Counted from the stretch's first letter, positions 1 through 9,453 are shown. The stretch is 64,000 nt of DNA from Rhodobacteraceae bacterium EhC02 (GCA_001650895.1 LXYH01000019.1:30400-94399), one strand, 5' to 3'. Translations and numbers: made by a program. Notes: generated by a model not told the origin, from the sequence alone.

Positions 1-657
1 GTCCACGACGCGGGTACAGACACGGTCGCGCGCGGCTTCGTCATGAAAGATGCCCAGGATCGCGGCGCCCCGCGCCTTGGCCTCCTCGATCAGGGTCAGG
101 ACCACCTCGCGATTGGCGGCATCAAGACTGGCTGTCGGTTCATCCAGCAGCAAGGCGGGATAGCCATGGGCAAAACCGCGCGCGATGTTCACGCGCTGCT
201 GCTCGCCCCCCGAAAAGGTCGTCGGAGACAACGGCCACAGCCGTTCCGGGATGTTCAGCCGTCCCAGCAGATCGCGGGCCCGCCCCAGCGCATCCTCGCG
301 CGTGACGCCCAGCGCCAGCAGGGGTTCGGCCACCACGTCCAGTGTGGGCACGCGCGGCACAACCCGCAGGAACTGGCTGACATAGCCCAGTGTCGCGCGG
401 CGCAGCGCCAGCACCTCGCGCGGGGCGGCTTGCGCCACATCCACGTCACCAACCCGGATCACCCCGCGATCGGCCAGGTAATTGCCATAGACCATGCGCA
501 TCAGCGTGGACTTGCCCGCACCCGAGGCACCGATCAGCCCCACGCATTCGCCGGGCGCCACCGACAGGGCCGCATCGCGCATCACCGGGATCACCGTGCC
601 GCCCTGGTTGTGCAACACGAAATTCTTGGACAGGTTCGAAATCTCGATCATCGCCAT
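1..657 (-). CDS. phnL: PhnL, C-P lyase ABC-type protein (3' end cut by window)
   Basis: ATP-binding-cassette protein of the carbon-phosphorus lyase system. With PhnGHI it supports formation of ribose-1-phosphonate triphosphate from ATP and a phosphonate; it does not pair with membrane permeases. The translation has Walker A GASGAGKS at residues 43-50, signature SGGEQQR and Walker [12 protein letters not shown], and is still open at base 1, so only the extreme C-terminus is missing. I chose the ATG at 657 (MAMIEI); an in-frame ATG lies at 651. It is the sixth gene of the minus-strand unit phnGHIJKL, 8 bp after phnK. phnN, which often follows phnL, would lie beyond the left edge. Confidence 0.93.
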   Translation of the reverse strand, partial: MAMIEISNLSKNFVLHNQGGTVIPVMRDAALSVAPGECVGLIGASGAGKSTLMRMVYGNYLADRGVIRVGDVDVAQAAPREVLALRRATLGYVSQFLRVVPRVPTLDVVAEPLLALGVTREDALGRARDLLGRLNIPERLWPLSPTTFSGGEQQRVNIARGFAHGYPALLLDEPTASLDAANREVVLTLIEEAKARGAAILGIFHDEAARDRVCTRVVD

Positions 658-665
658 TCCCCCGC

Positions 666-1436
666 TCAGGCCTGCAAGACGCTGGAGACCAGCAATTGCG
701 TATAGCCATGCTGCGGATCGTCCAGCACCTGATCGGTCAGACCGGCCTCGACCACATGGCCCGATTTCATCACCATCAGCCGGTGCGCCAGCAGGCGCAC
801 CACGGCCAGATCATGCGTGACGATCACCGCGCTCAGCCCCATCTCGCGCACGAGGCCGCGCAGCAGATCCAGCAGCCGTGCCTGAACGCTGACATCCAGC
901 CCGCCCGTCGGTTCATCCATGAACACCAGCCGTGGCCCGGTCACCAGGTTGCGCGCGATCTGCAGGCGTTGCTGCATGCCGCCCGAAAACGCGGTGGGCC
1001 GGTCGTCGATCCGGTCGGCCGCGATCTCGACCCGGCCCAGCCAGTCCTGCGCCTGTGCGCGGATATCGCCGTAATGCCGCGCGCCCACGGCCATCAGCCG
1101 CTCGCCCACATTGCCGCCCGCACTGACACCCATCCGCAACCCGTCACGCGGGTTCTGATGCACAAAGGCCCAATCGGTGCGTGCCAGCATCCGCCGTTCG
1201 GGTTCGGACATGGCGCGCACATCGCGCAGCCCCTCGGCGCGGGTGTCGAACATCACCGCGCCGCTGTCCGCCTCAAGATGGCCTGCCAGACAGTTCAGCA
1301 GCGTCGACTTGCCCGAACCGCTTTCGCCCACGATCCCCATCACCTCGCCGGGATAGAGATCGAAACTGACATCCGCGCAGCCGATCCGTGCGCCATAGCG
1401 CTTGGTCAGCCCCTTCACCTGCAACAAGGGGGTCAT
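666..1436 (-). CDS. phnK: PhnK, C-P lyase ABC-type protein
   Basis: 256-residue ATP-binding-cassette protein that docks on the PhnGHIJ core complex of C-P lyase. It shows Walker A GESGSGKS (37-44), signature FSGGMQQR, Walker [13 protein letters not shown] and the H-loop VTHDLAVV. Like PhnL it resembles dipeptide-transporter ATPases but has no permease partner here. The start at 1436 (MTPLLQ) overlaps the phnJ stop as ATGA; a longer reading frame upstream would overlap the phnJ cysteine region and is not credible. Regulation should follow the phnG promoter. Confidence 0.95.
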   Translation of the reverse strand: MTPLLQVKGLTKRYGARIGCADVSFDLYPGEVMGIVGESGSGKSTLLNCLAGHLEADSGAVMFDTRAEGLRDVRAMSEPERRMLARTDWAFVHQNPRDGLRMGVSAGGNVGERLMAVGARHYGDIRAQAQDWLGRVEIAADRIDDRPTAFSGGMQQRLQIARNLVTGPRLVFMDEPTGGLDVSVQARLLDLLRGLVREMGLSAVIVTHDLAVVRLLAHRLMVMKSGHVVEAGLTDQVLDDPQHGYTQLLVSSVLQA

Positions 1437-2302
1437 GCCGCATCCTCCTGCCGGGTGGCGGCCAGCCGCCCCAGATGGCCCGCGCCGCGGCGCGTTTCGC
1501 AATAATCCGTGTCGGAACAGACGAACATGCGCCCGCCCGCGTCATCCACGATCACCTCATCAAGGTAAGAGGTGCCGGACCCGCACAGATCGCAATCATG
1601 ATCGGCCTTGCTGGCCTCGAAGGGATGATCCTCGAAATCAAGGCTCACGACCTGGCAATGGGGTGGCAGGGCATGGATGCGCTGCTCGCGGCCCGCGCCG
1701 AACAACTGGATCGCTTCACTTTCCAGCTTGGGGTTGTCGAACTTGGGGATCGGCGAGGGATCCATGACATAGCGCCCCTCGACCTTGACCGGATAGGCGT
1801 AGGATGTCGCGATCTGTCCGTGGCGCGCGATATCCTCGTAAAGCTTCACATGCACCAGCCCGTATTCCTCGAGCGCGTGCATCTTGCGCGTCTCGGTCTC
1901 GCGCGGTTCCAGAAACCGCAGGGGTTCCGGGATCGGCACCTGGTAGACAAGGATCTGGTCACGCGTCAGCGGCTCTTCGGGGATGCGGTGGCGCGTCTGG
2001 ATCAGCGTCGCCTCTGACGTGCGGCCCGTGGTGGCCACACCTGCGGTCTTTTCGAAAAACCGCCGGATCGACACGGCGTTGGTCGTATCATCCGCCCCCT
2101 GATCGATCACCTTCAGCCGGTCCTCGGGCACCAGGCAAGCGGCGCTGACCTGCACACCGCCTGTGCCCCAGCCATAGGGCATCGGCATTTCGCGGCTGGC
2201 AAAAGGCACCTGGTGGCCCGGCACGGCCAGCGCCTTGAGAATGGCACGGCGGATCATCCGCTTGGTCTGCTCGTCGAGGTAGGCAAAGTTGTAATCGGTC
2301 AT
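1433..2302 (-). CDS. phnJ: PhnJ, radical C-P lyase catalytic subunit
   Basis: 289-residue radical S-adenosylmethionine enzyme that cleaves the C-P bond of ribose-1-phosphonate-5-phosphate to give alkane and cyclic ribose phosphate. Near the C-terminus the cysteines are C237, C240, C262 and C268, i.e. C-x2-C-x21-C-x5-C. This is exactly the spacing of E. coli PhnJ C241/C244/C266 (Fe-S ligands) and C272 (thiyl radical), so the enzyme should be active. ATGA overlaps at both ends (with phnI upstream and phnK downstream) imply translational coupling. Confidence 0.97.
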   Translation of the reverse strand: MTDYNFAYLDEQTKRMIRRAILKALAVPGHQVPFASREMPMPYGWGTGGVQVSAACLVPEDRLKVIDQGADDTTNAVSIRRFFEKTAGVATTGRTSEATLIQTRHRIPEEPLTRDQILVYQVPIPEPLRFLEPRETETRKMHALEEYGLVHVKLYEDIARHGQIATSYAYPVKVEGRYVMDPSPIPKFDNPKLESEAIQLFGAGREQRIHALPPHCQVVSLDFEDHPFEASKADHDCDLCGSGTSYLDEVIVDDAGGRMFVCSDTDYCETRRGAGHLGRLAATRQEDAA

Positions 2303-3387
2303 TCCGCGGCCTCCTGTGCGGCAGCTTCAGCCTCGGCGCGCAAGCGGCGCACCAGTTCCAGCTCGGACTGGAAATCGACGTAATGGGGCAGCTTGATATG
2401 CTCCAGAAACCCGGTCGCCTGGATGTTGTCGGCATGGGACAGCACGAATTCCTCGTCCTGCGCGGGCGCGCCAAGATTGTCCTCGCCCAACTCGCGCCAG
2501 CGCAGGGCCCGGTCGACCAGCGCCATGGAAATCGCCTTGCGTTCGGTCTGCCCGAACACCAGCCCATAGCCGCGGGTGAATTGTGCAGGTTCCGTTTTTG
2601 ATCCCGCGAACTGGTTGACGGTCTCGCATTCGGTCAGTTCGACCTCGCCGATCTCGATGCTGAAACCCAGCTCGGGGATCTCCATCTCGACCGGGACGCG
2701 CCCGATGCGCAACTCGCCCACGAACGCATGGTTGCGCGCATAGCCGCGCTGTGTGGAATAGGCCATGCCCAGCACGAAGCCCTCGTCGCCCCGCGTCAGC
2801 GATTGCAGCCGCAGCGCGCGGTTCGCCGGAAATTCCAGCGGTTCGCGGGTCAGGTCGGGCGGGGTTGCATCATGACGCTCCTCGGCCTGTATCAACCCGT
2901 CACGGTTCAGAAAATCGGTGATATGCGGCACCGGCCCGGATTGCGGCGCCGCTGCCTTCGCCGCAGCAGGCACCTCGCCCTCGGCGGCCAGTTTGAAATC
3001 CAGCAAGCGATGCGTGTAGTCGAAGGTCGGCCCCAGTACCTGCCCGCCCGGCGCATCCTTGAACGTGGCCGAGATGCGCCTGTCGCAACGCATGTTCGCT
3101 GTCTCGACGGGCACCGAGGCCCCGAGGCGCGGCAATGTGGTGCGATAGGCGCGGATCAGGAAAATCGCCTCGATCAGATCGCCCCGTGCCTGCTTGATCG
3201 CCAGCGCCGCCAGATCGGGATCGTAAAGCGATCCCTCGGCCATCACCCGGTTCACGGCCAGCGCCATCTGTTCGCGGATCTGCGCCAGGCTCAGCTCGGG
3301 CACGGACGGATCGCCGCGCCGCTCCTCGGCCAGCCAGGCATGTGCATTCTCGATGGCGCGCTCGCCACCCTTGACGGCCACATACAT
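2299..3387 (-). CDS. phnI: PhnI, C-P lyase core subunit
   Basis: 362-residue subunit of the PhnGHIJ core complex. PhnI is the subunit that displaces adenine from ATP (nucleosidase) when the phosphonate is attached to ribose triphosphate. I chose ATG 3387, giving MYVAVKGGERAI, the typical PhnI N-terminus; ten further upstream codons have no family support. The ATG overlaps the phnH stop by one base (TGATG). Length agrees with the family (about 350-370). Confidence 0.95.
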   Translation of the reverse strand: MYVAVKGGERAIENAHAWLAEERRGDPSVPELSLAQIREQMALAVNRVMAEGSLYDPDLAALAIKQARGDLIEAIFLIRAYRTTLPRLGASVPVETANMRCDRRISATFKDAPGGQVLGPTFDYTHRLLDFKLAAEGEVPAAAKAAAPQSGPVPHITDFLNRDGLIQAEERHDATPPDLTREPLEFPANRALRLQSLTRGDEGFVLGMAYSTQRGYARNHAFVGELRIGRVPVEMEIPELGFSIEIGEVELTECETVNQFAGSKTEPAQFTRGYGLVFGQTERKAISMALVDRALRWRELGEDNLGAPAQDEEFVLSHADNIQATGFLEHIKLPHYVDFQSELELVRRLRAEAEAAAQEAAE

Positions 3388-3971
3388 CAGGACACCTCCG
3401 CCGGATCGGTGACGCACGTGCTGCGCGGCAAGGCCGCCAACCGGTCGCCACAGGTGAAAAAGAAATCCAGACCCAAGGGAAACAGCGCGCGATTGGCGCG
3501 AAAGGCCGCCACATCCGGCAGGTTCAGGCCAGCAACCTCCTTGATGCCCGGACCTGTCAGAACCGCACCCTCGGCGCGCAGGTCATCCATCTCGACAATC
3601 AGCGTCGCGGATCGGTCGGGATATTCAGCCGTGCCGATGCGGTAGTCACCGAGCGGCGCAAGGCTGTCCCATCGCCCCAGCGCGAACGCAGCCTCGCCCC
3701 GCGCCGCCACAACGGGGGCGCCCGTATGAAAGGCGACCCAGCGGCGCAAGGCATCGCTGTCATGCGATGGCGCCAGCCAGACCGGGGTGTCGGGATCGCA
3801 CAGCACCAGCAAAAGCACGGCTGCCGCCTCGCTGACCGGTGCGGGTGCCTGGGCACCCTGCACGGCAAGAATATCACCGGGGCGCGCCATGGCGTTCATC
3901 GCCGCGCGAAACCCCCATGCCGCCTGGATCGACGGATCGGAAAACCCGCCTGTCATGACAGACTGATCCAT
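3387..3971 (-). CDS. phnH: PhnH, C-P lyase core subunit
   Basis: 194-residue PhnH, a structural subunit of the PhnGHIJ complex with a PLP-transferase-like fold but no cofactor. The N-terminus reads FSDPSIQAAWGFRAAMNAMARPG, interrupted here only as a description: the family hallmark is FR..M.AMARPG at about residues 21-32. It is coupled to phnG upstream (one-base overlap at 3971) and to phnI downstream (one-base overlap at 3387). Confidence 0.94.
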   Translation of the reverse strand: MDQSVMTGGFSDPSIQAAWGFRAAMNAMARPGDILAVQGAQAPAPVSEAAAVLLLVLCDPDTPVWLAPSHDSDALRRWVAFHTGAPVVAARGEAAFALGRWDSLAPLGDYRIGTAEYPDRSATLIVEMDDLRAEGAVLTGPGIKEVAGLNLPDVAAFRANRALFPLGLDFFFTCGDRLAALPRSTCVTDPAEVS

Positions 3972-4405
3972 CAGTCGTCCCCCCGCACCAATGTGAAGAA
4001 TTCAACCCGCGTGGCCGCCGCCTTGGCCGCGCGCGCATCCCGCGCCGCCTGCACCTGCACCGCCAGCGGCTCCAGCAGAACCGCCCTGACGCGGGCGGCC
4101 AGATCGCCCTGCATCAGGGCATCCACCATCGCGGCCTGTTCCGCCTGCCGCTTGTCGCGCCCCTGGACATAGCCATGCCCCACCGCACCGCCGTCCAGCG
4201 CCAGCGCGCAGCGCGTCACCGTCATTTCGCCCAGGTTGAACGCAGCCCCCGTGCCGCCCATCCGGCCGCGCACCATCACGCCACCCACTTCCGGCGGGCG
4301 CAGCCAGCGGTATCCGGGCGCAAGATCCAGCTTGCGCCACAACCGATCCAGCGCATCGGCAGGCGCGCGGGCCAATAGCCCCATCCATTCCCTGCGGTAC
4401 ATCAC
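3971..4405 (-). CDS. phnG: PhnG, C-P lyase core subunit, first gene of operon
   Basis: 144-residue PhnG, which pairs with PhnI in the core complex. It contains R.R.GGTG..FNLGE.T.TRC followed by the G.GYVQGRD motif typical of PhnG, and ends in an Ala-rich helix. Two adjacent ATGs (4405 and 4402) could start it. It is the promoter-proximal gene of the minus-strand C-P lyase unit; the divergent phnF begins at 4545 and a palindromic operator lies between them. Confidence 0.94.
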   Translation of the reverse strand: MMYRREWMGLLARAPADALDRLWRKLDLAPGYRWLRPPEVGGVMVRGRMGGTGAAFNLGEMTVTRCALALDGGAVGHGYVQGRDKRQAEQAAMVDALMQGDLAARVRAVLLEPLAVQVQAARDARAAKAAATRVEFFTLVRGDD

Positions 4406-4453
4406 CGCCCCCTTTTTTCCAGCTTGCGTGGCCCGTCAACCGACACCTTGCCA

Positions 4454-4477
4454 AGTTGTCTAGACCACTATACAACT
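4454..4477. promoter_or_regulatory. Candidate PhnF operator in the phnG-phnF divergent region
   Basis: A 24-bp imperfect palindrome with perfect 6-bp outer arms (AGTTGT ... ACAACT) and inner TAG/CTA matches. A further ACTATACAACT repeat runs on to 4485. It lies 49 bp upstream of the phnG start and 67 bp upstream of phnF. GntR/HutC-family PhnF proteins bind such TATA/AGAC-containing palindromes and autoregulate, so one site could repress both divergent units. The site is visible; its assignment to PhnF is inference from position. Confidence 0.6.
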
Positions 4478-4544
4478 ATACAACTCTTTACCGCCAACCG
4501 GCAGGCCACGCAAGCGCGGCTTCATGAAATTTTGGTGACACTGC

Positions 4545-5258
4545 ATGACGACGACCCCGCTCTGGTCCATGATCGCCGACACGCTGCGCGGCGAAATCGC
4601 CAGCGGCCAGTACCGGCCTGGTGACAAGCTGCCCACCGAAGCCGCCCTGGCGCGCCGCTTCGGTGTCAACCGGCATACGGTGCGCCATGCGCTGTCCGGG
4701 CTGATCGAGGATGGCACCGTCACCACAAGACGCGGTGCGGGGGCTTTCGTTTCGCGCCCACCCACCGAATACCCGCTGGGCCGGCGCGTGCGCTTTCACC
4801 AGAACCTCGCCGCAGCGGGCCGCTTGCCGCAACGGGTCTTTCTGCATATCGACACGCGCAACGCGGACCCCGACGAGGCCAAGGCCCTGGCCCTTCCCAC
4901 CGGCGCCCGCGTCCACCGCGCCGAGGGGGTGTCGCTGGCCGACGGTCTGCCCATCGCCCATTTCATCAGCACGTTTCCAGCCACCAGCCTGCCCGATCTG
5001 CCTGATCATCTGCGCCACACCGGGTCGGTCACGCAGGCGCTGGCCGCCTGCGGCCTGCCCGATTACACCCGCGCCGTGACACGGCTTTCGGCGCGCCGCG
5101 CCTCGGCCATGCAGGCGCGCCACCTGATGCTGCGTGAAGGCGATCCCGTGCTGCACAGCGTCAGCATCAACCATGATGCGGACGGTCGGCCCGTCGAATT
5201 CGGCCGGACCGTCTTTGTCGGCGATCACGTCACCTTGATCATGTCCCCTGACGGCTGA
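4545..5258 (+). CDS. phnF: PhnF, GntR/HutC-family phosphonate regulator
   Basis: 237-residue transcriptional regulator. The N-terminal winged helix (about residues 1-70) has the GntR signature YRPGDKLPTEAALARRFGV followed by NRHTVRHAL. The rest is a UTRA ligand-binding domain (about 80-235). It is divergent from phnG, upstream of phnM on the same strand (60 bp gap), and next to the palindrome at 4454-4477, so it most likely represses both phn units until a phosphonate-derived ligand binds. Confidence 0.9.
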   Translation: MTTTPLWSMIADTLRGEIASGQYRPGDKLPTEAALARRFGVNRHTVRHALSGLIEDGTVTTRRGAGAFVSRPPTEYPLGRRVRFHQNLAAAGRLPQRVFLHIDTRNADPDEAKALALPTGARVHRAEGVSLADGLPIAHFISTFPATSLPDLPDHLRHTGSVTQALAACGLPDYTRAVTRLSARRASAMQARHLMLREGDPVLHSVSINHDADGRPVEFGRTVFVGDHVTLIMSPDG

Positions 5259-5318
5259 GACCGTCACAGAACAGATACGATTGTCGGTTATCCACAGCTC
5301 CAGCCAGTCAGGGAACCG

Positions 5319-6506
5319 ATGATGTCACTCCAATTCCACCCGCCTTTGCGCCTTGTCGGCGCGACCGTCCTGCGCGACGGCATGATGCAGGATCGTTCCG
5401 TCGCCATCGAAGGCGGCGTGATCTCGAAGGGCCCCCTGCCCAAGGTGGACCTGACCGGCTACCTTGTGCTGCCCGGTATCATCGATCTGCATGGCGACGC
5501 GTTCGAACGGCATATCGCGCCGCGCCCCTCTGCCCCGTTCCCGATCGAGACCGGCTTGCATGCCACTGATCGCGACGCGGCGGCCAATGGCGTGACCACC
5601 GCGTGGCTGGCGCAAAGCTGGTCCTGGGAAGGCGGGCATCGCAGCCCCGACATGGCCGAAGACATGATGGAGGCCCTGGCCGCGCTGCGCCCGCAGATGA
5701 TGACGGACCTGCGCCTGCAACTGCGGGTCGAGACGCATACCGTGGACACGGCGGACCGGCTTCTGGCCGCCGTGCGCCGCTTCGGCGTCGACTACGTGGT
5801 GTTCAACAACCATCTGGACGAGGCCGTGAGCCTTGCACAGGCGCGTCCGGTCGAACTGGCGCTCTGGGCCGCAAAATCAGGCCGCACGCCCGAGGCGCAG
5901 ATGGCCCTGGTCGAGGCGACCCGCAAGCAGTCGTCGCAGGTCCCGCGCTATCTCTGCCGTCTTGCCGAGGCCTTCGATACGCTGGGCGTGCATTACGGCA
6001 GCCATGACGATCCCGATGGCGAGACGCGCGAGCGTTTTTCGATGATCGGCGCGCGGATCTGCGAATTTCCGACAGCGCGATCGGCTGCGGCCCTGGCGCG
6101 CGCGGTGAACGATCCCGTGTTGATGGGCGCGCCCAACGTGGTGCGTGGCGGGTCCCAATCGGGCAATATCGCGGCGGTCGACCTGATCCGCCGGGGCCTC
6201 TGCGATGCGCTGGTCTCGGATTACTACTACCCCGCGCTGTCACGCGCGGCCTTCCGGCTGGTCGATGACGGCGTCATGGACTGGCCGGCGGCCTGGGCCA
6301 TGATCTCGACCCGCCCGGCGGAAATCATGCATCTTTCGGACCGTGGCGTGATCGATTACGGCAAGCGTGCGGATCTTTGCGTGGTCAATGCCACCACCCG
6401 CCAGGTCGAGGCGACGCTTGTCGCGGGACGGCTGACCCATCTGACGGGCGAGGCTGCACGCCGCTTTCTGGGCGGCAAGGCGGGATTGACCCTGGCCGCC
6501 GAATAA
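5319..6506 (+). CDS. phnM: PhnM, ribose-1-phosphonate triphosphate diphosphatase
   Basis: 395-residue amidohydrolase-superfamily enzyme that removes diphosphate from alkylphosphonate ribose triphosphate, giving the 5-phosphate substrate of PhnJ. The metal-binding strand reads IIDLHGDAFE (about residues 55-64), the PhnM variant of HxH; later metal-site segments include NNHLDEA and YGSHDDPDGE, and the C-terminal GKRADLCVVNA closes the beta sandwich. It probably forms a unit with phnF. It converges on the acyltransferase gene with a 6-bp gap. Confidence 0.95.
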   Translation: MMSLQFHPPLRLVGATVLRDGMMQDRSVAIEGGVISKGPLPKVDLTGYLVLPGIIDLHGDAFERHIAPRPSAPFPIETGLHATDRDAAANGVTTAWLAQSWSWEGGHRSPDMAEDMMEALAALRPQMMTDLRLQLRVETHTVDTADRLLAAVRRFGVDYVVFNNHLDEAVSLAQARPVELALWAAKSGRTPEAQMALVEATRKQSSQVPRYLCRLAEAFDTLGVHYGSHDDPDGETRERFSMIGARICEFPTARSAAALARAVNDPVLMGAPNVVRGGSQSGNIAAVDLIRRGLCDALVSDYYYPALSRAAFRLVDDGVMDWPAAWAMISTRPAEIMHLSDRGVIDYGKRADLCVVNATTRQVEATLVAGRLTHLTGEAARRFLGGKAGLTLAAE

Positions 6507-6512
6507 GGGGGC

Positions 6513-7130
6513 CTAGCCCTCGTATCGCGCAAGGAAATCCGCAACAGGAAGGGCACGGAAATCGGCCAATACCGCGCGCAGGCGCGCATGGTCCCAATCC
6601 CACCAGCCCAGGGCGATCAGCCGCGCGGCCAGATCCTCGGGCAGGCGCATGCGGATCACCCTGGCCGGGACGCCCGCCACGATGGCATAGTCCGGCACAT
6701 CGCGCGTGACGACCGCGCCCGAGGCAACGACCGCCCCATGCCCGACCGTGACCTCGGGCTTGATCTGGGCGTTATGCCCGATCCAGGTGTCATGCCCGAT
6801 CACCACCCGCCGCGCACGCCGCTTCTCGAACCACTCCGCATCATCCTGCGCATCCGGCCAGTAAGCAGCGCTGCGATACATGAAATGATGCAAGGAGGCG
6901 CGATCAAGCGGATGATCCGTGGCCCCGATCCGCACGAAGCTGGCGATATTGGCGAACTTGCCGATCGTGGCATTGGCGATGTCGCAATAACGGTCGCAAT
7001 AGCTGTAGTCGCCCATGCTGACATGCGCCATCCGCGTGCCGCGCCCGACCTCGCACCAGCCACCGAAATCAACATCCGTGATCTCGCAATCGGGATGCAG
7101 CAGGGGCGCATCGGCTTTCAGTTCCTTCAT
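6513..7130 (-). CDS. Hexapeptide-repeat acyltransferase of phosphonate clusters
   Basis: 205-residue left-handed beta-helix (LbH) transferase of the LacA/CatB type. Imperfect [LIV]-G-x4 repeats are seen around [14 protein letters not shown] and in [16 protein letters not shown], with the closing [16 protein letters not shown] segment. A histidine in ATDHPLDR may be catalytic. A subfamily of these transferases is repeatedly found in phn clusters, but its acceptor is not established to my knowledge. It is last in the phnC-D-E-E unit, 45 bp after the second phnE. Confidence 0.8.
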   Translation of the reverse strand: MKELKADAPLLHPDCEITDVDFGGWCEVGRGTRMAHVSMGDYSYCDRYCDIANATIGKFANIASFVRIGATDHPLDRASLHHFMYRSAAYWPDAQDDAEWFEKRRARRVVIGHDTWIGHNAQIKPEVTVGHGAVVASGAVVTRDVPDYAIVAGVPARVIRMRLPEDLAARLIALGWWDWDHARLRAVLADFRALPVADFLARYEG

Positions 7131-7175
7131 GACACCTCGCCATTCATCGTTCCGCGAATACGCATCGAACCGACA

Positions 7176-8519
7176 TCAATGCCCGCTGCCATCGCCCTTG
7201 ATCAGCCGACGCCGCAACGCCCCCGAGACCGTATCCATCACCATGACCATCAGCACGATCAGAACGATGTAATATGTGACCTCTTCCCAATCCTTCTGGG
7301 TGATGATCGCCTGCGTCAACAGCAGACCGATGCCGCCTCCGGTGATCGCGCCGATCACGGTGGCACTGCGGGTGTTGCTTTCCAGGTAATACAGAACCTG
7401 GCTGGCCAGGATCGGCATGATCTGCGGGATCACCCCGAAGCGGTAGCGCTGCAGCGGCTTCGCACCGGTGGATTGCACGCCCTCGATCTGCTTCTCATCG
7501 ACGTTTTCCAGCGCCTCCGAGAACATCTTGCCAAAGCCGCCGGTATCCGTGATCAGGATCGCCAGCGCCCCGGTCAGCGGGCCGGGCCCGAAGGCGCGGC
7601 TGAGGATGATCGTCCAGATCAGACCGTCCACGCCGCGCACGAAATCGAACAGGCGGCGCAGCGCGAAACGCACCGTGCCCAGCGACATGAAGTTGCGCGC
7701 CGCCATGAAGGCCAGCGGCAATGCGACCAGCGCCGCCCCCATCGTACCCAGGAACGCCATCAGGATCGTCTCGAAGATCGCCCAGACCACATCCTTGTGC
7801 CGCCACATCTGGTTGTTCCAGACGTCATGCACCATCGCGCCAGCATTCGACCGCTCGGGCACCACCCGCTCGGATGACAGGGCAAGACCGGCCAGCTCGC
7901 CCAGCGACTTGCCATGGAAAGGGCTGTCCAGCGTGAACCAGAACAGCTCCCAGCCGAAGGAATAGCGAAACACTTCGGTCCGGGCGCGGGTCATGCTGAT
8001 GCGCCCCGCATCCGTCGTGATCATCACCCGGTTCGAGGCCGCGTTGATCCATTCCGGCACATCCGGCGTGGGCAGGTCCATATCCACCCCGCGCGCGGTG
8101 GGCTGCAACACGATCTCGCCGTAACCCGGCACGATCACGCGCGTCACATCCCCCGCGATCTCGACCCGGTGGTCGCGCGGCAGGGTGATGATCGCGGCAT
8201 CCTCGCCGGTCAGCCGCACCCAGTCGGGGGCCGTGCCCGGCGCATAGGCGCCCTTGGCCTCGCCCTCGATGGCGATGCTGATGCCGCCATTGCGATTGTC
8301 CCGCGTGACATGGGTCTTGTAGCTGTAGCTGTCGGCCACAAGGATCTTGGCATTGTCCATCCGGGCGCGATCCGCGAGGCCGGGAAGGTCGAAGGCAAAG
8401 AAGATATAGACGAAATAGGCCAGGATCACCGCAGGCACCGCCATCGCGATCAGCCGTTTGCGCCGGAACAGGGCCAGTGCCGCCGCCTCGCGCGGCATCG
8501 TTGCGTCAAGCATCGCCAT
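7176..8519 (-). CDS. phnE: PhnE-type phosphonate ABC permease, long form
   Basis: 447-residue inner-membrane permease. An N-terminal membrane segment (about residues 30-50, AVPAVILAYFVYIFFAF) is followed by a long, probably periplasmic insert of roughly 170 residues, then the standard permease core. The cytoplasmic coupling (EAA-type) loop reads EALENVDEKQIEGVQSTGA. It is about 150 residues longer than the companion permease at 8522-9388 because of the insert. Only 2 bp separate the two genes, so they probably form the heteromeric channel of the PhnCDE importer. Confidence 0.9.
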   Translation of the reverse strand: MAMLDATMPREAAALALFRRKRLIAMAVPAVILAYFVYIFFAFDLPGLADRARMDNAKILVADSYSYKTHVTRDNRNGGISIAIEGEAKGAYAPGTAPDWVRLTGEDAAIITLPRDHRVEIAGDVTRVIVPGYGEIVLQPTARGVDMDLPTPDVPEWINAASNRVMITTDAGRISMTRARTEVFRYSFGWELFWFTLDSPFHGKSLGELAGLALSSERVVPERSNAGAMVHDVWNNQMWRHKDVVWAIFETILMAFLGTMGAALVALPLAFMAARNFMSLGTVRFALRRLFDFVRGVDGLIWTIILSRAFGPGPLTGALAILITDTGGFGKMFSEALENVDEKQIEGVQSTGAKPLQRYRFGVIPQIMPILASQVLYYLESNTRSATVIGAITGGGIGLLLTQAIITQKDWEEVTYYIVLIVLMVMVMDTVSGALRRRLIKGDGSGH

Positions 8520-8521
8520 GG

Positions 8522-9388
8522 TCAGACCCTTCCCACCAGCTTGTTGCGATAATGTCCCGACAGCTGATCGAAGAAGACGATCGTGCCGAACAGCAGCAGA
8601 AAGATCGCCGCCACCTCGTCATAGCGGCCCTGCCCCCAGCTGAAGGCGTTCTTGAGGTCATAGCCGATCCCGCCCGACCCCACGAAACCCAGGATGGCCG
8701 AGGCGCGGATATTGATCTCGAAGCGCAGCAGGCCATAACTCAGGTAGTTGGGCGCAACCTGCGGGATCACGCCCAGCACCATGCGCTGCGACCAGCGCGC
8801 GCCCACCGATTGCAGCCCTTCGACGGGCTTGAGGCTGGCATTCTCGTTCACTTCGGAAAACAGCTTGCCCAGTGCGCCCGCAGTGTGGATCGCGATCGCG
8901 ATCATCGCAGGCACCGGGCCTGCCCCCATGATGAAGATCAGCACCAGCGCGATCACGATCTCGGGGATGGCGCGCATCATGTCCATCAGGCGCCGGAACA
9001 CCGGGATCATCGCGGGCCACAAGGCCAGCCCGCGTGTCGACAGCAGCGACAGCACGATGGCCGCCAAGGCCCCCAGCAGGGTCGAGGCGGCGGCGATGTT
9101 GATCGTCTCGATCAGCGAGGGCAGGAATTTCACCATCAGGCCGGGCAGCAGCGCGATCTTCTCGCCCGCCTCGGCCAGAACCTCGGACGGGAACTGGAAG
9201 ATATTGCCGATGCCGGACCAGAACCCGCCGGCATTGCGGCTGTCGGCCAGCATGAAGCCCGACACCATCAGCGCCACGAACAGCGCCATCACGATGCCGC
9301 CATACATCCGCTTGCGGCGCACCATCTGCATGTAGCTGTCCTGGACGCGCTGCGTGGTCATGCCCGTTGCGGTTATCGCATCTGCCAT
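8522..9388 (-). CDS. phnE: PhnE-type phosphonate ABC permease, short form
   Basis: 288-residue inner-membrane permease of the phosphonate importer. About six hydrophobic segments are visible, the first at roughly residues 33-50. The coupling loop is SEVNENASLKPVEGLQSVGA, closely related to that of the long permease, and the C-terminal SGHYRNKLVGRV is family-like. Transcribed after phnD; a hairpin lies in the 65-bp gap between them. Together with PhnC and PhnD it should import intact phosphonates for the C-P lyase. Confidence 0.93.
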   Translation of the reverse strand: MADAITATGMTTQRVQDSYMQMVRRKRMYGGIVMALFVALMVSGFMLADSRNAGGFWSGIGNIFQFPSEVLAEAGEKIALLPGLMVKFLPSLIETINIAAASTLLGALAAIVLSLLSTRGLALWPAMIPVFRRLMDMMRAIPEIVIALVLIFIMGAGPVPAMIAIAIHTAGALGKLFSEVNENASLKPVEGLQSVGARWSQRMVLGVIPQVAPNYLSYGLLRFEINIRASAILGFVGSGGIGYDLKNAFSWGQGRYDEVAAIFLLLFGTIVFFDQLSGHYRNKLVGRV

Positions 9389-9403
9389 TCGTCTACCCCC
9401 GGC

Positions 9404-9436
9404 AAAAAGAAACCGGGCCCCGTGTCAGGGCCCGGT
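9404..9436 (-). terminator. Hairpin plus T tract between phnD and phnE (attenuator)
   Basis: On the minus strand a perfect 9-bp stem (ACCGGGCCC/GGGCCCGGT, 9412-9436, 7-nt loop) is followed directly by TTTCTTTTT (9404-9412). This is a rho-independent-terminator-like structure 18 bp after the phnD stop and inside the operon. It would let the periplasmic binding protein be made in excess over the permeases, by partial termination or 3'-end protection. Confidence 0.65.
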
Positions 9437-9453
9437 CGGTCACGTTCGTGCGA

